NCBI GenBank assembly: GCA_049999805.1
Contig: JBNGIO010006333.1
Span: 417,493-478,364 of the forward strand
Direction of reading: 5' to 3'
Origin: Folioceros fuciformis
Taxonomy: Eukaryota; Anthocerotophyta; Anthocerotopsida; Anthocerotales
Length of the DNA: 60,872 nt
A program made the translations under genes and the position numbers. How positions within the stretch are numbered: position 1 is the stretch's first letter; every line of letters starts with the position of its first letter. Shown here piece after piece: positions 1 to 9,125 of the stretch. The notes under the pieces were generated by a model that worked only from the letters and a program-made list of their open reading frames with translations, did not search any database and was not told the origin of the DNA.

Positions 1-128
1 CACTTGCACATGATGAGAACAGGTAAATTCATGATGGGCTGCTACCATTTTCCTAATGGTACTCAATGATCGAGGAACAACTGTCACAGAATAGTACTAG
101 TGCTCCTGGCAGGGCAGGAGAATCTTTT

Positions 129-520
129 CTATGTCGTGTTCCCTTCCCATTTGCTGTATTTCCTGAGCTGGAGCTGGAGGAGTGGCAGTGAGACGTGTCT
201 TGGCAGAAGGTCCACGTACAGGGTGGCCACGTCCAATTTGCGCACACTCTCCAGGATGTTGACGATGGCCCCGATTTCGGTGTGCGTTCCAGCAGGGGAC
301 TTCGTCGCTAAGCGCTTCAGAGTGGAGCCGGTCGGGACCACCAGCAAGCTGAAGAGCAGGTCCACAAAGTCCTTGCCCGCCTCCAAGTACAGCACCCGCT
401 TGGTGCGGCGATCGCGCAGCACCGTGATTTTTACCTTGGAGGACCCGTCGTTTGTCTGCGAGGCGCCGCTCCGGAAGCCCCCTGTCGAGACGCCATTCTC
501 TATTCCGTTCGTCCAAGAAT
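129..520 (-). CDS. DUF674 family protein, partial (one exon)
   Basis: The minus-strand frame contains the DUF674 signature: a basic stretch, then LEAGKDFVDLLFSLLVVPTG, then a segment resembling the family's GCxxNxYxSVExLD block (here GAIVNILESVRKLD). DUF674 is a land-plant family of unknown biochemical role, usually near 500 residues in several half-repeats. Only about 120 residues are visible and the frame stops at 129. The frame is open upstream to about 538 with no ATG, so this is an internal or second exon. A plausible acceptor (ttatgcag) abuts position 520. The final residues after YVDLL may already be intron. Family assignment is fairly secure. Exon ends are inferred, and a pseudogene is possible because a partial copy of its start lies at 1318-1400. 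Confidence 0.6.
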
Positions 521-647
521 CTGCATAAAGATCTTCATGTCAGCCCTGTTAAGAAATCGGGTTGAGCCTTTGTTCACAGGAAAACAACACTCATTCCCAA
601 GCTACACAGCATAGGGTAGTGGGCAAACAAACTCACTAAAACACTAT

Positions 648-808
648 GTAGGAAGGCACACTAAGCCATCTAAGAAGGCACACTGAGCCATTGAGCCATC
701 TAGGAACGCAAGGCACACTGAGCCATTGAGCCATCTAGGAACGCAAGGCACACTGAGCCATTGAGCGATCTAGGAACGCAAGGCACACTGAGCCATTGAG
801 CCAGTGAG
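648..808. repeat. 35-bp tandem repeat, about 4 copies
   Basis: The unit begins AGGCACACTGAGCCATTGAG and continues with CCATCTAGGAACGCA. It is repeated with few changes; the first copy is the most diverged and the last is truncated. It is non-coding and lies directly upstream of the DUF674 exon on that gene's strand. Confidence 0.9.
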
Positions 809-1234
809 GTTTGCTCCCCCGCAGCGTGGGTTCCCCGCTGAATTCGATGGCCACAGGCAGGCTGTGCGGCATGGATGCGGCTTGGACGTCAAGCGGCCCC
901 GTGGCTTCAGAGGGTCTGAGGCTCAAAGCCCATCCCCTCTCTCCGGCCGACGGCTGCTGCAGCCGTCAGTCATGGACCTTGGTTTCTGGGCAAAGAGCTT
1001 GGTCACCACTTCCATTGGGTCTGGCGCTCTCTGGTTGCGATCGTGTTTGCAAACTGAGGGCTGAAAAAGCTGGGGATTCACCGCTTCCACTGCACTGAGA
1101 CCGTGTTCCTATGTACGTAGACAGCAGAACACATTCCTCTGCTTTTGCAGTTAGGCTACGTGCGCTTCCGTGCGCTTGTTGTGTTTGCTTTGGTGCACTG
1201 TCTGGTTTGTAAGGATGCCCAAACCGGATGTCGG

Positions 1235-1297
1235 TAGATATCCCGTGAGAAAACAGTAAAGTATGTAGAGAGAAGGAGTTGTCTTCTTTGGTATGCC
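1235..1297 (-). mobile_element. Terminal fragment of the TGGCATACC MITE family
   Basis: Read on the minus strand this begins TGGCATACCAAAG and continues through a CTCTCTACATA-like block to a GGGATAT block. The same order occurs at the left end of the MITE at 13653-13963. Only one end is present, so it is a solo relic. Confidence 0.55.
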
Positions 1298-1317
1298 AGA
1301 TGGTATTCATCTGTCAT

Positions 1318-1400
1318 CGAGGCGCCACTCCGGAACCTGCAAATCGAAAAGCTTGGAGGTGCCATTCCCTATTCCCCTCGTCCAAGAACCTCCAAACCAA
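1318..1400 (-). pseudogene. Duplicated fragment of the DUF674 exon start
   Basis: The plus strand reads cgaggcgccactccgga, then an interruption, then gccattccctattcc and cgtccaagaa. The same blocks occur in the same order at about 457-520 inside the DUF674 exon. This looks like a short local duplication or the remnant of a second DUF674 copy. No reading frame survives. Confidence 0.5.
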
Positions 1401-1608
1401 GATCGCCCGGTCTGCTACCCTACTCTGTGAGCGTTGAAGTATCGACGTCGTACCGCCACCACCGCCGGCAGTAATGATGCAAGCGACTGGACAGTCATCA
1501 CTCCTTCCACTTCCTTACTCTCATGAACTAACTGCTGTACTTGCAGTTACAGTTATGTTCACTTATCGCTCATAACGGTTTCCCCGCGTACTCAATCGAC
1601 CGATGCAG

Positions 1609-1668
1609 CTGCATTACATCGCCGAAAAAGCCAGACCGCTGCATTACATCGCCGAAAAAGCCAGACCG
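1609..1668. repeat. 30-bp direct repeat, 2 copies
   Basis: Two perfect tandem copies of a 30-bp unit beginning CTGCATTACATCGCCG sit at the edge of repeat-family copy A. The unit length is a multiple of three, so several spurious ORFs run through it. Confidence 0.9.
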
Positions 1669-1796
1669 CTGAGGCACGCAGGAGCTATTGGTACACACAA
1701 AGTAATGAGGCACATAACTCGAGGCCGGCGCAAATGGTTTTGCCTTCGGCATCCCATATGTCATGGGGCCATGCCCACTCGCACCACCAGCACACG

Positions 1797-1957
1797 TTAC
1801 CGTTGGACGGCAACAGCCGGACCCGTTACCGTTGGACGGCAACAGCCGGACCCGTTACCGTTGGACGGCAACAGCCGGACCCGTTACCGTTGGACGGCAA
1901 CAGCCGGACCCGTTACCGTTGGACGGCAACAGCCGGACCCGTTACCGTTGGACGGCA
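1797..1957. repeat. 29-bp tandem repeat running into an assembly gap
   Basis: At least five copies of a 29-bp unit (CGTTGGACGGCAACAG then CCGGACCCGTTAC) run into the N gap at 1958. Because 29 is not a multiple of three, all forward frames are open through it, and the ORFs seen there are artefacts. Copy B of the repeat family has a single unit at the equivalent place, so the array expanded only in copy A. The gap probably reflects an unresolved array. Confidence 0.9.
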
Positions 1958-2057
1958 NNNNNNNNNNNNNNNNNNNNNNNNNNNNNNNNNNNNNNNNNNN
2001 NNNNNNNNNNNNNNNNNNNNNNNNNNNNNNNNNNNNNNNNNNNNNNNNNNNNNNNNN
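1958..2057. other. Assembly gap (100 N)
   Basis: One hundred Ns in a tandem array. The true length is unknown. Confidence 0.99.
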
Positions 2058-3089
2058 GCCAAACTGCATCCCTAAGTTGTGCTAGGGCATAGTTATTCCA
2101 GGAAATAAAAAACGGCAAAACACTTTGGTTTCAAAACACATGTTAATGAAAGCCTCCGGACCTTCCTCGCTCAATTAGTCGAGTGTGTCACACCAAGCTA
2201 GCAATGTGCGTTGCTTGATCACGCTATGGGAAGTGGTATGATGGTCCTTGTAGGTGCAGGAGGCGTGTGCGTACGGGATGTGCTGCGATGGATTGATTAG
2301 GTGTGGGTGGCTTGTAGTTCATCTCGTTAGTAAAGTGTAAGTTTTCAGGTCCTCCGGTTGATTCACAAGAGTTTTGATTGCTTCGTAGACATCATTTAAT
2401 TAGCCTAATCTCGGGTTCGGTTAAGCATTTTGACGTCAGGTGTTATGCTATCTCCGTAGATGGCAAGGTTTCCTTATGAGATCCAGACTCCACTGCCAGG
2501 CATTTTCAACAAAACTAGCGTGGAATGGCTAGACTCCATACATGTAGTTTGTAAAATTATAATGGAGGTGAAGACTTACATTCCGTGGAAAAGGGTTTCA
2601 GACTTCTCGATAGGTGAGAAACAAAATCCAATTTTTCCAAATAGGCTTGTGAAATGCTACGTGTGGTCTGGGGCAAAGGCACGCAAGTATAATGTCCTAT
2701 CACCAACCACACCAAAACAATACATAAAGTACTGTTGTGCGCATGGTTCCAAATCTGACAACCATCTCCAAAGTGATGCACCTTTGGTGAACATGACTAA
2801 CAGGCCAAAGTCTTGATGTGGAAGTCAAAGGAGCAAGTTGGCTTGTGGGGAGAGCAGGAAAGTAGGTTGTGAGTTTGTGGTTGTTATTACTCAATTGGAG
2901 TTGTTTCAAAATATTGTTCAAATCCGTTTTGATCAAGAGCATACGTGAATGCCTTTGGTGACTTTAAGTAGATAAAGTAGAAATGCCAATCCTTGCCCAT
3001 TGTGCAAAGACTGGCCACGTTTTTTGTCTTTGCATAGTCACTTGCAACGCGATTGTTGGAATTCATCTTACAACCAAAACTCCATTGTT

Positions 3090-3545
3090 TGAGACGTATC
3101 ATTCTGTAATCCCTGCATAGACCTTCAATTCAAGACACTGGGCACAGAAATATAGGAACTATGCATGCAAAAACCTCCTGCTGCATTCTCGTTTTGGTGC
3201 ATCCGTTTTTCAATGATATTGTAAGCATTTGAATGCCAAACCAAAGTACAGACATATCATTCTGTAGCCCGTGCAGAGCGCTTTGATTCAAGATATCAGC
3301 CAGGGCATTCTGCAAATAGTGCATGAAGCGACCTGGTAAAAAAGTTCTACTGCAATCTTGTTGTTATGCATTCATTTTCAATGATACCGCAAGATGCCAA
3401 ACCAAAGTATAGACATATCATTCTGTAGCCCATGCAGAGAACTTTGATTCCAGATATGGGCTAGGTCATTTTGCAAATAGTGCATGAAGCAATCTGGAAC
3501 AAACGTTCTACTGCAATCTTGTTGTTATGCATCCGTTTTCCACCC
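3090..3545. repeat. About 150-160-bp tandem repeat, 3 diverged copies
   Basis: Three successive units contain CATATCATTCTGTAGCCC or a close variant, followed by a CAAATAGTGCATGAAGC block and a TGTTATGCATCCGTTTTC block. Unit starts are near 3090, 3236 and 3396. The first copy is the most diverged. There is no coding potential. Confidence 0.75.
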
Positions 3546-3589
3546 ATTGTTGGGGAGTTTCATGGCTGTTTTTGGCCAGACAAACCCTG

Positions 3590-3594
3590 AAAGA
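3590..3594. repeat. Target site duplication AAAGA (left)
   Basis: A 5-bp direct repeat flanks the copia element here and at 11084-11088. Five bp is the usual copia target duplication. Confidence 0.85.
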
Positions 3595-3822
3595 TAAAGC
3601 AGAGCAAGAAGCTAGATTGAGCTATAATAATTGAATTGCTTGAGAACGTTGTACATATAGTGTCTGGGATGCAGTTGTAACCGCGCTACTATCGAGTGCT
3701 AGCGTAACCGACAGAACTAATCTTCAGCAACTAAAACATTTATCTACTTATGCACGAAACGTGCCCTAATAACTCTTGGGTGCTAAAGCCCAATCTGTGG
3801 CGCCAGAGTTTCTACTCCAACA
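3595..3822 (-). repeat. 3' LTR of the copia element
   Basis: This 228-bp LTR starts TGTTGGAGTAGAAACTC on the minus strand and ends in CTGCTTTA. It is the same length as the 5' LTR with about 18 substitutions and no indels. A purine-rich tract lies immediately upstream on the element strand. Confidence 0.95.
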
Positions 3823-3834
3823 CTCTCCCTCGCT
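3823..3834 (-). other. Polypurine tract of the copia element
   Basis: The minus strand reads GCGAGGGAGAG directly before the LTR start TGTTGG. This is the expected position for the plus-strand primer of an LTR element. Confidence 0.7.
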
Positions 3835-4059
3835 GCGGATTCTAGCTTGCTGTGATGGATTCGATCTCCCACACATGTCTCAACCTCTTCCTCGATCTTC
3901 CAGGTGCAGAGGTGGAAGGTCGAAGTAGCAGAAGTAGGATGCTGGCAGTGGTGGAGCAGAGCCGTGCTGTCGAAACTAAGGAGCTCCCCCTTTCTATGCA
4001 CTAGTAGCTGCGAAGGGAATGCTCAGATAAAATTCTCTGCTCACCAGTCCTAGAACAGC

Positions 4060-4600
4060 CTGTTCTCCTCATAATAAAAGTCTGGTACCTGGGTGAAGCC
4101 ACGGGCTACCAGCCTGGACTTGTATCTCGAAATAGTTCCATCGGGGTTGAGTTTTCTTCTGAAGGTCCATTTGCAAGAGATTGGTTTGCGTCAAGTAGGC
4201 AGGTCGGTGAGCTTGTAGGTATTATTGGCTATTAAGGAGTCGTATTTAGATTGGATAGATGCCTTCCACTCGGGTGTACTAAGGGCTTCTTCTATGCTTG
4301 CAGGTACATCTTGCATTTCAATTGCTGAAAGAGCTTGATGTAGAGCAAGCTCGATTGGGTTTGCATTGGCAGGTTGGGCTCGAGCGTGAACTGGTGCTTC
4401 TATAGGTGGAACGTCTGCTTGACGAGAAAAAGAATCCCTAGGAATGGAAGGTGGATTTTTCCATAGATGGCTTGGTGGTCTATTGCATACGGAATGCCTT
4501 AGAGGAGGGAGGTAAGGTTCTTGCACGGGTGCCTGGACCATTGGGATGTGGTTCATATCTAAGTCTTGGTTATCTATCACATGATGGTGTGGCTGATCTA
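4060..4600 (-). pseudogene. Copia polyprotein: linker and N-terminal start of reverse transcriptase (truncated)
   Basis: The frame reads through a Pro-rich linker into STPEWKASIQSKYDSLIANN, the standard start of the copia RVT_2 domain. An in-frame stop near 4190 is followed by the next block, RKPISCKW...NPDGTISRYK...LVARGFTQVP. Similarity ends there. The catalytic aspartate motif and the whole RNase H domain are absent, and the remaining 240 bp to the PPT is non-coding. The RT is therefore dead by deletion. Confidence 0.9.
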
Positions 4601-4879
4601 GAACTGCTGGTGCAGGTAGTTGTGGAGGAGGTAGTACCTGGGGCTGTACTTAAGCAGCTGGAACATATGGTGGTGCTTGGGCTACTGGAGCAGGGTAAAC
4701 GAGTTGCCGGTTCTCCTCTTGGACTTGGTTGTCGTCGTAGAGTGTGGCCCCCTCAAGAGCAAGAGGGGAATCCATGTCGAGGAAACCTAACATGCTTGGA
4801 GTAGGGAGGGGGGACGATAGAGAGGCTACATAGGAGTTGAGCAGCAAGGATTCATGGAAGTGGACACTTCTGGAGAGTA

Positions 4880-5704
4880 TTACCTCGCGGGTGGAAAGGT
4901 CAAAAAGGCGATATGCCTTGGCCTATCTGAATACCCGACAAAGAGGAGTTTTCTGCCCTTATCGTCCCATTTGCGTCTGCTAACGTCAGGGATGTGAGCA
5001 AATGTTGGACTGCCAAAGATTTTGATATGGGAGATCCGGGGCTTGTTCCTTGTCCAGCGCTCAAAGGGTGTGATGTTGGTTAGCTCTTTTGTGGGTAATT
5101 TGTTCTTCAGATAGTTGGATGTTGCTACGACCTCGGCCCAGTAGCCTCGAGTGAGCCCAAAAAGCTTGAGTATGGATCTGGACATCTCAAGAAGGGAGCG
5201 ATTCAGTCGCTCAGCAAATGCGTTCTGGGCTGGTGTGTGAGGTACTGTGAGTTGGCGGAGAATCCCTTTGGATTTGTAGAAGTCCTCTAAAGCGTGACTT
5301 GTGTACTCTCCTCTGTTGTCAGTGCGGAGTGTGCTGACCTGGAAACCTGTTTGCCTTTCTGCTGCTAGGACAAATTCTTGGAAACATGTGAGTGCTTCGT
5401 CCTTGTGCCTAAGGAAAAAGATATGGCAGTACTTACTCCAATCGTCCAAGAATGTCAAGAAGTAGCTGTGACCACCAAACTGGAGGTGGTCATTGGTCCG
5501 CAAATATCTGAGTGTACGACCTCCAAGAGACGTCGGGCTCGAGTAGGTGAGGATGTAACTTTGAGTACTTGCATATCTTGCAGAAGAAGTCCTTGGGTAC
5601 CTTGATGCTGACAGGATCCTTATACATGTTCGGGTTGGAAAATGTGCTGAGGTACCGGGGATTGATATGCCCTGCTCGACAGTGCTAGAGTCTAGTGATG
5701 TCAA
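4880..5704 (-). pseudogene. Copia integrase core domain
   Basis: The frame contains an rve integrase core with recognisable D-D-E surroundings: FLDDWSKY, then LRTDNRGEY, then NAFAERLNRS, followed by YWAEVVATSNYLKNKLPT and the copia C-terminal block ending in LLFVGYS. The upstream HHCC zinc-binding region is in another frame (a frameshift near 5560), so the polyprotein is broken. Integrase normally inserts the cDNA copy into chromosomal DNA. Confidence 0.9.
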
Positions 5705-6137
5705 GGTTGCCTGATAAGGAGTTGGCCACGGCTAGTGCTGAAGACGACTGAATATTGAGCAGGTACAGGTCGTTGAAGGGAAGTCCATGTGCTATAGCAG
5801 TTTGAGTCATGTCATCTGAATGATAGATGGAGCAATGGTTGCCTTGGAAGGTAATTATGAGATTGTGCTCCGTTGCTAGCTTGCGGACTGATAGTAAATT
5901 CTTTGTCATTGTAGGAACGTGGAGGGCACCGTTGATGGTGAGAGTTTCTCCATTAGACAACCGTAGCTGTACCTCACCAGTGCCTTCGATTGGTAGGGAA
6001 CTGTCATCTCCAAGGAGGACGTGCTGGTCGAAGTTGACCATATGGTAGGATGTGAACATATCCTTACTGCTGCAGATGTGGGTCCTTGCACCCGAATCTA
6101 AAAACCATCTACAGCTGTCCGTTCTGGTCAGTGTCAA
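5685..6137 (-). pseudogene. Copia protease and pre-integrase region
   Basis: The protein has the retropepsin-like motif WFLDSGARTHIC, followed by the copia LLGDDSSLPIEGTGEV and LHVPTMTKNLLSV blocks. This is the aspartic protease that processes the gag-pol polyprotein. A stop separates it from the gag zinc knuckle at 6243-6284, and it overlaps the integrase frame by a frameshift. Confidence 0.88.
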
Positions 6138-6242
6138 GCAAACGGCTAGAATTGAGCTTGCAGGGGGTGACTTGATTGATATAGTCGCGTTGGACTCATT
6201 TCTGGGTGAGTCTCGTCAAGGTTCTCCTGATTGTTTCTTCCT

Positions 6243-6284
6243 GCATTCGTGCTCGTAGTGCTCGGGAATGCGGCACCATTTGCA
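6243..6284 (-). other. Gag zinc knuckle (CCHC) of the copia element
   Basis: On the minus strand the peptide CKWCRIPEHYEHEC has exact CX2CX4HX4C spacing and follows a Lys-rich stretch. It is the nucleocapsid part of gag. It is separated from the rest of gag by the 3.2-kb insertion ending at 6347, and the frame reaches a stop near 6220. Confidence 0.9.
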
Positions 6285-6856
6285 TGGGCCCTTCCCGTTC
6301 TTCTTATGAGGTAGGCTGGAGTTGTTGAATCCTCCAACATTGTCTAACCCAGACGGGCGGATTCCACAAAGCCTGTTTTGCGCATTTCACATTCGTTGTG
6401 ATCCGCGCTCCTTAACTACCTTTGATCTAATACCACAAACAATGACACCACCGACATGTATCCGAATATTCTTTTTGCTGCAAAGGTCAATAAAACCAAA
6501 ATTAATGAAATAAACAGTTTGAGTCTTCTACACGAAACTTGATATTTTGCAACCCTAAACATATGGTGCGTCGCTCAACCAGCGCACAAACTTTTCAAAG
6601 TACTTCAAGTTCAAGTTTATAACGAGCTCAAATTAAGTCAAGTTTATTGTGAAACAAAAATAAGGTCGTCTTGGTTGGCTTCAGAGTCCACAACTACATC
6701 TAAATCTCTCAGTCATTGTGCATCTGTATTGCCAAAGTCATTAGCACCAACTCGTAGCACTGAGAAGTTGGGGTCCTCTGAAGTTTGGGGCGGCAAAGTA
6801 CAATTCTCATCCCAGACAGTGATGGCGTAAAGGTCTTCCGCAGGCCTATCATCAAT

Positions 6857-7855
6857 CTAGGATATGAACTCTCCTTTCTTGCCCAACATATTGAACACCA
6901 TTAGTTTGCAGTCCACGTTCCCATCACCACACACTTCCTTCGCCCAAAACTTTGATGGGCCTCGCGTAAACGACTCTGTCGTAATCTCCTCATCTGCGTC
7001 AGGCAAAGACCCTAGCCCGATAATCCGTTGCATAATATATGAAGTGCACCTGACATCCACATCGATAGCCACCGCATGCCTTCCATGCTGAACTGCACTT
7101 TGGAGAAGAGATCCCGAGCCTGCCCATGCATCAACCACCCAGTCCCCCTCACAAGAAAACATATTAATTAGCATACTCATCAACCCTAATGGTTTTTGGT
7201 GAGGAGAGACGACATGCGCATTTGCTGAATGAAAAAGGTACTTCTTCACCACCGCCCCATGCCTTATAACCCTTGGGAGCAGAAATCCATGATTCACAAA
7301 AAGTGCAGCCTTCGATTCTTGAGCCTCCGTTTGAACTACACTCCCAACAGTGACATATTCAACTATTTCCACTGCTCCTGCGTTTTGGGGTATGTTCGTC
7401 TTCTCCCATACCAGTGTCTGAATGCTCCCCTTCTTGCACCATGGTCGTAGTGCCTCCCTTTCTTCCGAAATCATATATACTCCATGCATTAGAATAACTC
7501 TAAAAATATTGCTCAAAGTGCATTCATTGAACCCTTGGAGCATTTCATCTAACTCGACTACCTTCATCTGCTTGTCATACTCATCCTGTTGTAATCTCCG
7601 AGGCAGGTCTGCAAATAACAGTGTATAGGGGCGTTTGATGAGAAATGCCTTCATTTCCAGTACATTCCTTTCAATAACCTGGTATTTTACTTTTGAGTTA
7701 CTCGCCGGAACCCGAAAATACGATAGCCTTGCATCCATATCGGCTACTGCCAGCTTCTACTTCTCCTCTTCCATCCTTTTCCAGTTTTTTGCCGAATATA
7801 CGAAATCCTGGAATGGCTTTGGCAGTGACTCCAAGTCCGCTATGTCTGAAGGTTT
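6857..7855 (-). pseudogene. DNA amino-methyltransferase-like gene (permuted class), one nonsense codon
   Basis: The minus-strand exon runs from a good acceptor (ggttgcag, exon base 7855) to TAG at 6857. About 293 codons are open from the Met at 7738. An in-frame TAG at 7757-7759 separates this from about 32 further codons (KPFQDFVYSAKNWKRMEEE). The C-terminal half has the SAM-binding motif I, VVDAWAGSGSLL, followed by GRHAVAIDVD, preceded by SPHQKPLGLMSMLI. This layout (motif I after the catalytic region) is that of N6-adenine/N4-cytosine methylases of the permuted type. The catalytic DPPY position appears to be FADLPRRL, so activity is doubtful. It sits inside the TA-flanked element, divergent from the plus-strand gene at 8160. 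Family assignment is good; substrate is unknown. Confidence 0.72.
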
Positions 7856-7920
7856 CTGCAACCAGAATTGTACACATTAGTCTGGCTACTGATAAAGCTA
7901 CTTAAACATGAGCAGACATG

Positions 7921-8155
7921 AGTGCGCTGGTAGACCGGCGCACTCATGCGCGCGAAACGTCGACAATGCGCTGGTCTATCGGTGCACTGGAGTCGGCTGA
8001 GGGAAGTGCATCGGCCTACCGACGCATTACTGCCGGTTGGAGCTCCAGTGCACCGGTCTACCAACGCACTTCCCCCCAGCACGGGCTCTAGTGCGCCGAT
8101 AGACCGGCGCATTGCTGTAGGCTGGAGCTCCAGTGTGCCGGTAGACCAGCGCACG
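7921..8155. promoter_or_regulatory. Array of six 24-bp palindromes at about 42-bp spacing
   Basis: Six near-perfect inverted repeats with half-site AGTGCGCCGGT occur at 7921-7944, 7965-7988, 8005-8028, 8047-8070, 8090-8113 and 8132-8155. Start-to-start distances are 44, 40, 42, 43 and 42 bp, close to four turns of DNA, which would put all sites on one face of the helix. Spacers are mostly different, though GGAGCTCCAG recurs twice. The array lies between two divergent genes. I infer binding sites for a dimeric protein (transposase, methylase or regulator). It could instead be a tandem repeat whose palindrome is incidental. Confidence 0.8.
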
Positions 8156-8159
8156 AGAG

Positions 8160-8929
8160 CCCACTCGGATGGAGTAAGAAACAAAGGACAGTTCTGGATA
8201 ATGTCGTTGAATATCATCTGGCACAAATCAGATCAAAACTGGAGATGCGATTACGACAACACTTAGGACCAGGCAAGAACTTGTGGTGGGATGAGTTTTG
8301 GGCAGAGCAAGAGGCTATCGTGCATTCTATAAACTCCGGTGTATACAGAGACCTTGATTCTCCTTGGCGGTGGTATAATCGGGAGGCGGCAGAATTATTG
8401 AATGCACCCGTAACTGTACTAGACAAAATCGTTGTTCACAATCCATGCATCCGCGAGATTCCCAAAAGAAACATGTATGTGGGGGCATACCATAGGGAGA
8501 CGGACCTCAATGACGACCGCGAAAGTTTGAACGAGGATATAACCAAAATAGAAAAAGGGCATATGATTGCAGTCCCTTGCGAGACTGACAAAGACAATAA
8601 GGCCGTTTTGGATTGCCAAAGTCTTAGAGGCAGATATTACATGTGAAAAACCATATGTCAAAGTGCACTAGTGGGTAACCAAATGTTTAGATGCTTTTGA
8701 GGGTCATTACCAAGAAGAGATGATTTTACCACATGAAGCTTCGCCAAGAGGGTTACGTGACGGTCGCAGACGTAGGTCAAGCAGAAGACTTCAAAAGCAT
8801 ATAGATACATTATTCATTGAAGATACTTTTATTCTAGCATATGGATTTGACTTGACACACCAAAAACAACTTCCCTCCCGAATGAGGACTCTCATTCGCA
8901 GAAACCTATACGTCCTCAATCGCGACTAG
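8160..8929 (+). pseudogene. Element-encoded protein of unknown family, frameshift and one stop
   Basis: The open frame runs from the palindrome array through an ATG at 8245 to about 8600. A one-base frame change near 8600, then a single in-frame TAG near 8668, connect it with the second part ending at 8929. The protein side shows WWDEFWAEQEAI, SPWRWYNREAAELL, then MIAVPCETDKDNKAPFWIAK and VKVHWWV-like text, and an Arg-rich segment. The PFWIAKV...VKVHW pattern resembles barrel-type chromatin reader modules (BAH/PWWP-like) found in some transposon proteins. No nuclease domain is recognised. The frame also opens upstream of the ATG, so this may be the 3' part of a longer transposase gene. Confidence 0.5.
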
Positions 8930-9065
8930 GATACACTGCCGCCTGAAAATAATGAAAACTTGTTAGACGTTTAGATAAAAGTGTTAAGTACAAATTGGTA
9001 TGATAATTTTTGTATGTAGCGCCAAGCAAGTTTCGTTTTCCACTTGACACACATGTGTCTTTAGC

Positions 9066-9125
9066 AGTGTGCGCCGATCAACCGGCGCACTTTATTAAAG
9101 AGTGCGCCGGTCTACCGGCACACTC
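9066..9125. repeat. Two further copies of the GTGCGCCGG palindrome
   Basis: Two palindromes of the same family as the 7921-8155 array lie 3' of the plus-strand gene, at about 9066-9091 and 9102-9125, about 35 bp apart. The plus-strand gene is thus bracketed by the motif. Confidence 0.8.

Larger units (their letters stand above)
1673..2963 (+). mobile_element. Repeat family 1, copy A (contains an assembly gap)
   Basis: This block is homologous, in inverted orientation, to 38142-39176. Matching landmarks are a GGAGCTATTGGTACAC edge, a GAGGCCGGCGCAAATGG block, a mid region with CTAATTAGTCGAGTGTGTCACAC-like sequence, a roughly 118-codon open frame at 2460-2816, and a tail ending near GGTGACTTT. 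The predicted protein of that frame begins MARFPYEIQTPLPG and includes VEWLDSIHVVCKI. It belongs to no family I recognise. Copy A differs from copy B by a 29-bp tandem expansion and the N gap. The edges are where similarity stops; no clear TIRs or target duplication were seen. Confidence 0.7.

Noticed and set aside
97-516. 139-codon minus-strand ORF starting MDERNREW
   Set aside because: An out-of-frame shadow of the DUF674 exon, which carries the conserved text.
1603-2092. Several long plus-strand ORFs repeating PLPLDGNSR in three frames
   Set aside because: They are by-products of a 29-bp tandem repeat and an N run; no frame is preferred.
7921-9125. CRISPR-like array (24-bp repeats with about 18-bp spacers)
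   Set aside because: The host is a plant nuclear genome, repeats are degenerate and dyad-symmetric, spacers are too short and partly shared, and no cas-like genes are present.
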